Assembly: GCA_937924465.1 (NCBI GenBank)
Contig: CALDSP010000196.1
Coordinates: forward strand, 1-6,791
DNA length: 6,791 bases
Direction: 5' to 3'
DNA from: an uncultured Leptospiraceae bacterium
Lineage (GTDB): Bacteria; Spirochaetota; Leptospiria; Leptospirales; Leptospiraceae
Shown here one piece after another: positions 5,153 to 6,791 of the stretch. Every line of letters starts with the position of its first letter. Position 1 is the stretch's first letter. Under the pieces are notes generated by a model, which saw nothing but the letters and a program-made list of their open reading frames with translations, was not told the origin of the DNA and did no database searches. The translations under genes were made by a program, and so were the position numbers.

Positions 5153-6791
5153 TCTACATAAACTTCCTTGGGGGTTAAAAATTTTATATCTTCTTTTGTT
5201 GATACTTTAGATAAAGTAATTGGGAATTTAGAGGAGCTTATAAGATTTCTTGTTATTTCATTTTGTATATATATTCCACTAATTTTTAATTCATATTCTC
5301 CTCGTTTTAAGAGTTTTAAATTTTTTAAATTGTATATATTTTTTTTAATATTTTTTTCTAGAAGGACTAATTTTTTTTCAGGTAGTTTTATAATTTCCAA
5401 ATTATAAGAATTTAGATTCACTGTGGATTTCCAAGAAATTTGCAGTTCATTAACAGGGTACAAATCTACTAGTTCATTATTTTTAGGAAATAAAATTTCT
5501 ATTTTTGGTTCAGGAGTGAGTGTGAATTCTTGGATTTCAGAAAAAATTCTTGGTTGGTTTGGAATTTTTACTCTCCAATAGTAAGTTCCTTTGTCGCGTA
5601 ACGCTAAAGTAGCAGAATTTAAGTTGGTTTGAAATTGTTTAAAAACTTTTTGAAAGTTTTTTTCCGTACTAAGTTCTATTAAATAATTTTTTGCATTAGG
5701 ATATTCATTCCAAATAAACTTAATATTTCCTGCTTCTAAAATTTCTTGATTGCTAGGACTCAATAAAGAAACTTTGGCTATATTTAGGACTGAAAAGTTT
5801 CTAGTATCTGAACTTATTTTTTGATTTTCAAATTTTCCAACTACTCTCCAAAAGTAATTTCCAATTTCTAACTTCTTTTTTAATATAATAAAATGTTCTT
5901 TTGTGGATTCTTGGTACACGAATTCTTGAAAATTTGGGTTTTTGGAAATTTGGAATTCATATTCTAAATATTCTTTGTTCTTTTTCCAAACAAAAGTATA
6001 CTGAGATTCATCCTTCTTATTAAGAAAGATTAGTTTTTCTTTTTCTGGGCTTACTAACTGAATTGGTTCTGGTTGAGAAACTCGAACAATTTCAAAATAT
6101 CTCACTAGACTTTGTTTAGGTTGCATTCCAGAAAGAATTGGAATAGCAGTAAGCCTATAATAGTATTTTCCTTCTTGAAGTTTTTCAACTAAAATTTGAT
6201 CGGATAAAGAATTGTATTCAGTTAAAATTTGAGAGAAATCAGGTTGAGTAGAGATCTCTAGTTTATAACTTTTAAAAAATTCTTCTTTCATCCAACGAAA
6301 AAGAATCTTTGGAGAACGTACAACGTATATGTATTTTGCACTATTTGAGGGAGAAAGAACTTGAATTGGATCATTGGATATAATAGCAAACTTTGCAAAA
6401 TCGGAGGAGACTTCTTCCTTAGAGAGGGGAATCAATCGCCAACGATAATTTCCAACAGGTAAAGAAATTTCTAGCTCATTTCCTGAAACAATTTTTTGAA
6501 AAACTAATTCTCTTGTTTGGGCATTTGAGATTTCTAATTTGTATTTACTGCTGGAGTTAGCGGGGGTCCATTGAAATGGAATGGAATGTTTTTGTGTTGA
6601 GGTTAGGAAATATTTTGATACAGGATTTAGTAGTAAGGGGATTTTTTCTGAGCGTAAAATTCTTTCTTCTTTTATTTTTACGGTTGAATTTTTTTCAATG
6701 TTTTCTGCTTTATCTTTTGTTTTGAGTTTTACATCTCCTTCTTCTACATTCATTCTAACTAAATCAGTGTAGCCTTTGACAGCTTTGAGTT
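5149..6791 (-). CDS. FecR-like domain protein with five Fn3-like repeats (5' partial)
   Basis: The reading frame is open to the right edge of the window: twelve in-frame codons (LKAVKGYTDLVR) precede the first ATG at 6753, and no good ribosome binding site precedes that ATG. The true start therefore probably lies outside. The residues around the edge (GYTDLVRMNVEEGDVKLKTKD, then a region like NSTVKIKEE) resemble the end of a FecR domain, a beta-rich periplasmic domain that in spirochaetes often heads large envelope proteins. Counting from the ATG, five repeats follow at about 44-109, 135-205, 236-306, 333-398 and 423-494. Each has an L-x-P start, a strand ending in Trp, Y-x-LEIS and G-x-Y-x-W-R. 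The protein stops at LTPKEVYVE, which resembles the start of another unit. It is rich in Lys, Ile, Asn and Phe and more AT-rich than the ribosomal genes. Function unknown. Confidence 0.82.
   Translation of the reverse strand, partial: LKAVKGYTDLVRMNVEEGDVKLKTKDKAENIEKNSTVKIKEERILRSEKIPLLLNPVSKYFLTSTQKHSIPFQWTPANSSSKYKLEISNAQTRELVFQKIVSGNELEISLPVGNYRWRLIPLSKEEVSSDFAKFAIISNDPIQVLSPSNSAKYIYVVRSPKILFRWMKEEFFKSYKLEISTQPDFSQILTEYNSLSDQILVEKLQEGKYYYRLTAIPILSGMQPKQSLVRYFEIVRVSQPEPIQLVSPEKEKLIFLNKKDESQYTFVWKKNKEYLEYEFQISKNPNFQEFVYQESTKEHFIILKKKLEIGNYFWRVVGKFENQKISSDTRNFSVLNIAKVSLLSPSNQEILEAGNIKFIWNEYPNAKNYLIELSTEKNFQKVFKQFQTNLNSATLALRDKGTYYWRVKIPNQPRIFSEIQEFTLTPEPKIEILFPKNNELVDLYPVNELQISWKSTVNLNSYNLEIIKLPEKKLVLLEKNIKKNIYNLKNLKLLKRGEYELKISGIYIQNEITRNLISSSKFPITLSKVSTKEDIKFLTPKEVYVE
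5163..5169 (-). promoter_or_regulatory. Ribosome binding site of the downstream exported-protein gene
   Basis: On the minus strand AAGGAAG lies 10 nt before the ATG at 5152, inside the last codons of the upstream gene. With the ATGA overlap this supports the chosen start, which also yields a well-formed signal peptide, and points to coupled translation of the two proteins. Confidence 0.75.
5206..6624 (-). repeat. Tandem array of five fibronectin-III-like repeats (protein-level)
   Basis: Five diverged units are recognisable in the protein but not as DNA repeats. Counting from the Met at 6753, the leading motifs are LLNP (41-44), LSPSN (133-137), VSPEK (234-238), LSPSN (331-335) and LFPKN (421-425). 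The Trp-ending strands are IPFQW, ILFRW, YTFVW, IKFIW and LQISW. The Y-x-LEIS-type strands start at 71, 163, 265, 357 and 450. The closing strands are GNYRWR, GKYYYR, GNYFWR, GTYYWR and GEYELK. The period is about 90-100 residues. The pattern fits extracellular or periplasmic beta-sandwich domains. The fifth unit is the most diverged. Confidence 0.75.

Noticed and set aside
6751..6753. ATG at 6753 as the true start of the repeat protein
   Set aside because: The frame is open through to the window edge, the upstream codons read like domain sequence, no good Shine-Dalgarno precedes it, and no signal peptide follows it.

Overview
The window looks like chromosome from a low-GC spirochaete, most probably a member of the Leptospiraceae. 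The evidence is the form of several proteins: RpoA (N-terminal stretch NLLKGFKRPKKIE, acidic linker, abrupt C-terminus GMRDF), the 187-residue short-LID adenylate kinase and the long bL17. The gene order secY-adk-infA-rpmJ-rpsM-rpsK-rpsD-rpoA-rplQ, with no map gene between adk and infA, agrees with this. The assignment rests on remembered family sequences, not a search. Base composition is AT-rich throughout and most extreme in the right-hand third.

Positions 1-3989 (+ strand) hold the end of the spc operon fused to the alpha operon. They encode the SecY C-terminus, adenylate kinase, initiation factor IF-1, ribosomal proteins bL36, uS13, uS11 and uS4, the RNA polymerase alpha subunit, and bL17. 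Genes are packed with 0-21 nt gaps or a 4-nt ATGA overlap (secY/adk), so this is almost certainly one polycistronic unit. rpmJ (37 codons, 921-1034) is easily missed because of its size. rpoA begins with TTG behind a strong Shine-Dalgarno. A 7-bp hairpin with a T tract ends the operon at 3997-4019 and may also serve the converging genes.

Positions 4028-6791 (- strand) hold a two-gene envelope-type operon that converges on the ribosomal operon. The upstream gene runs off the right edge of the window. What is visible is the end of a FecR-like domain followed by five fibronectin-III-like repeats of about 100 residues. The downstream gene overlaps it by ATGA. It encodes a signal peptide, a sixth copy of the same repeat, an IPT/TIG-like domain and a C-terminal membrane module resembling DUF5683. 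The gene boundary falls inside a repeat unit: the leading motif of a sixth repeat ends the upstream protein, and the repeat core starts the downstream mature protein. This suggests gene fission or two proteins that work as a pair. No function is known to me. This pair is the only part of the window that could be a poorly described system.

No tRNA, rRNA, insertion sequence, CRISPR array or other mobile element was seen. No stretch over 300 bases lacks a gene.
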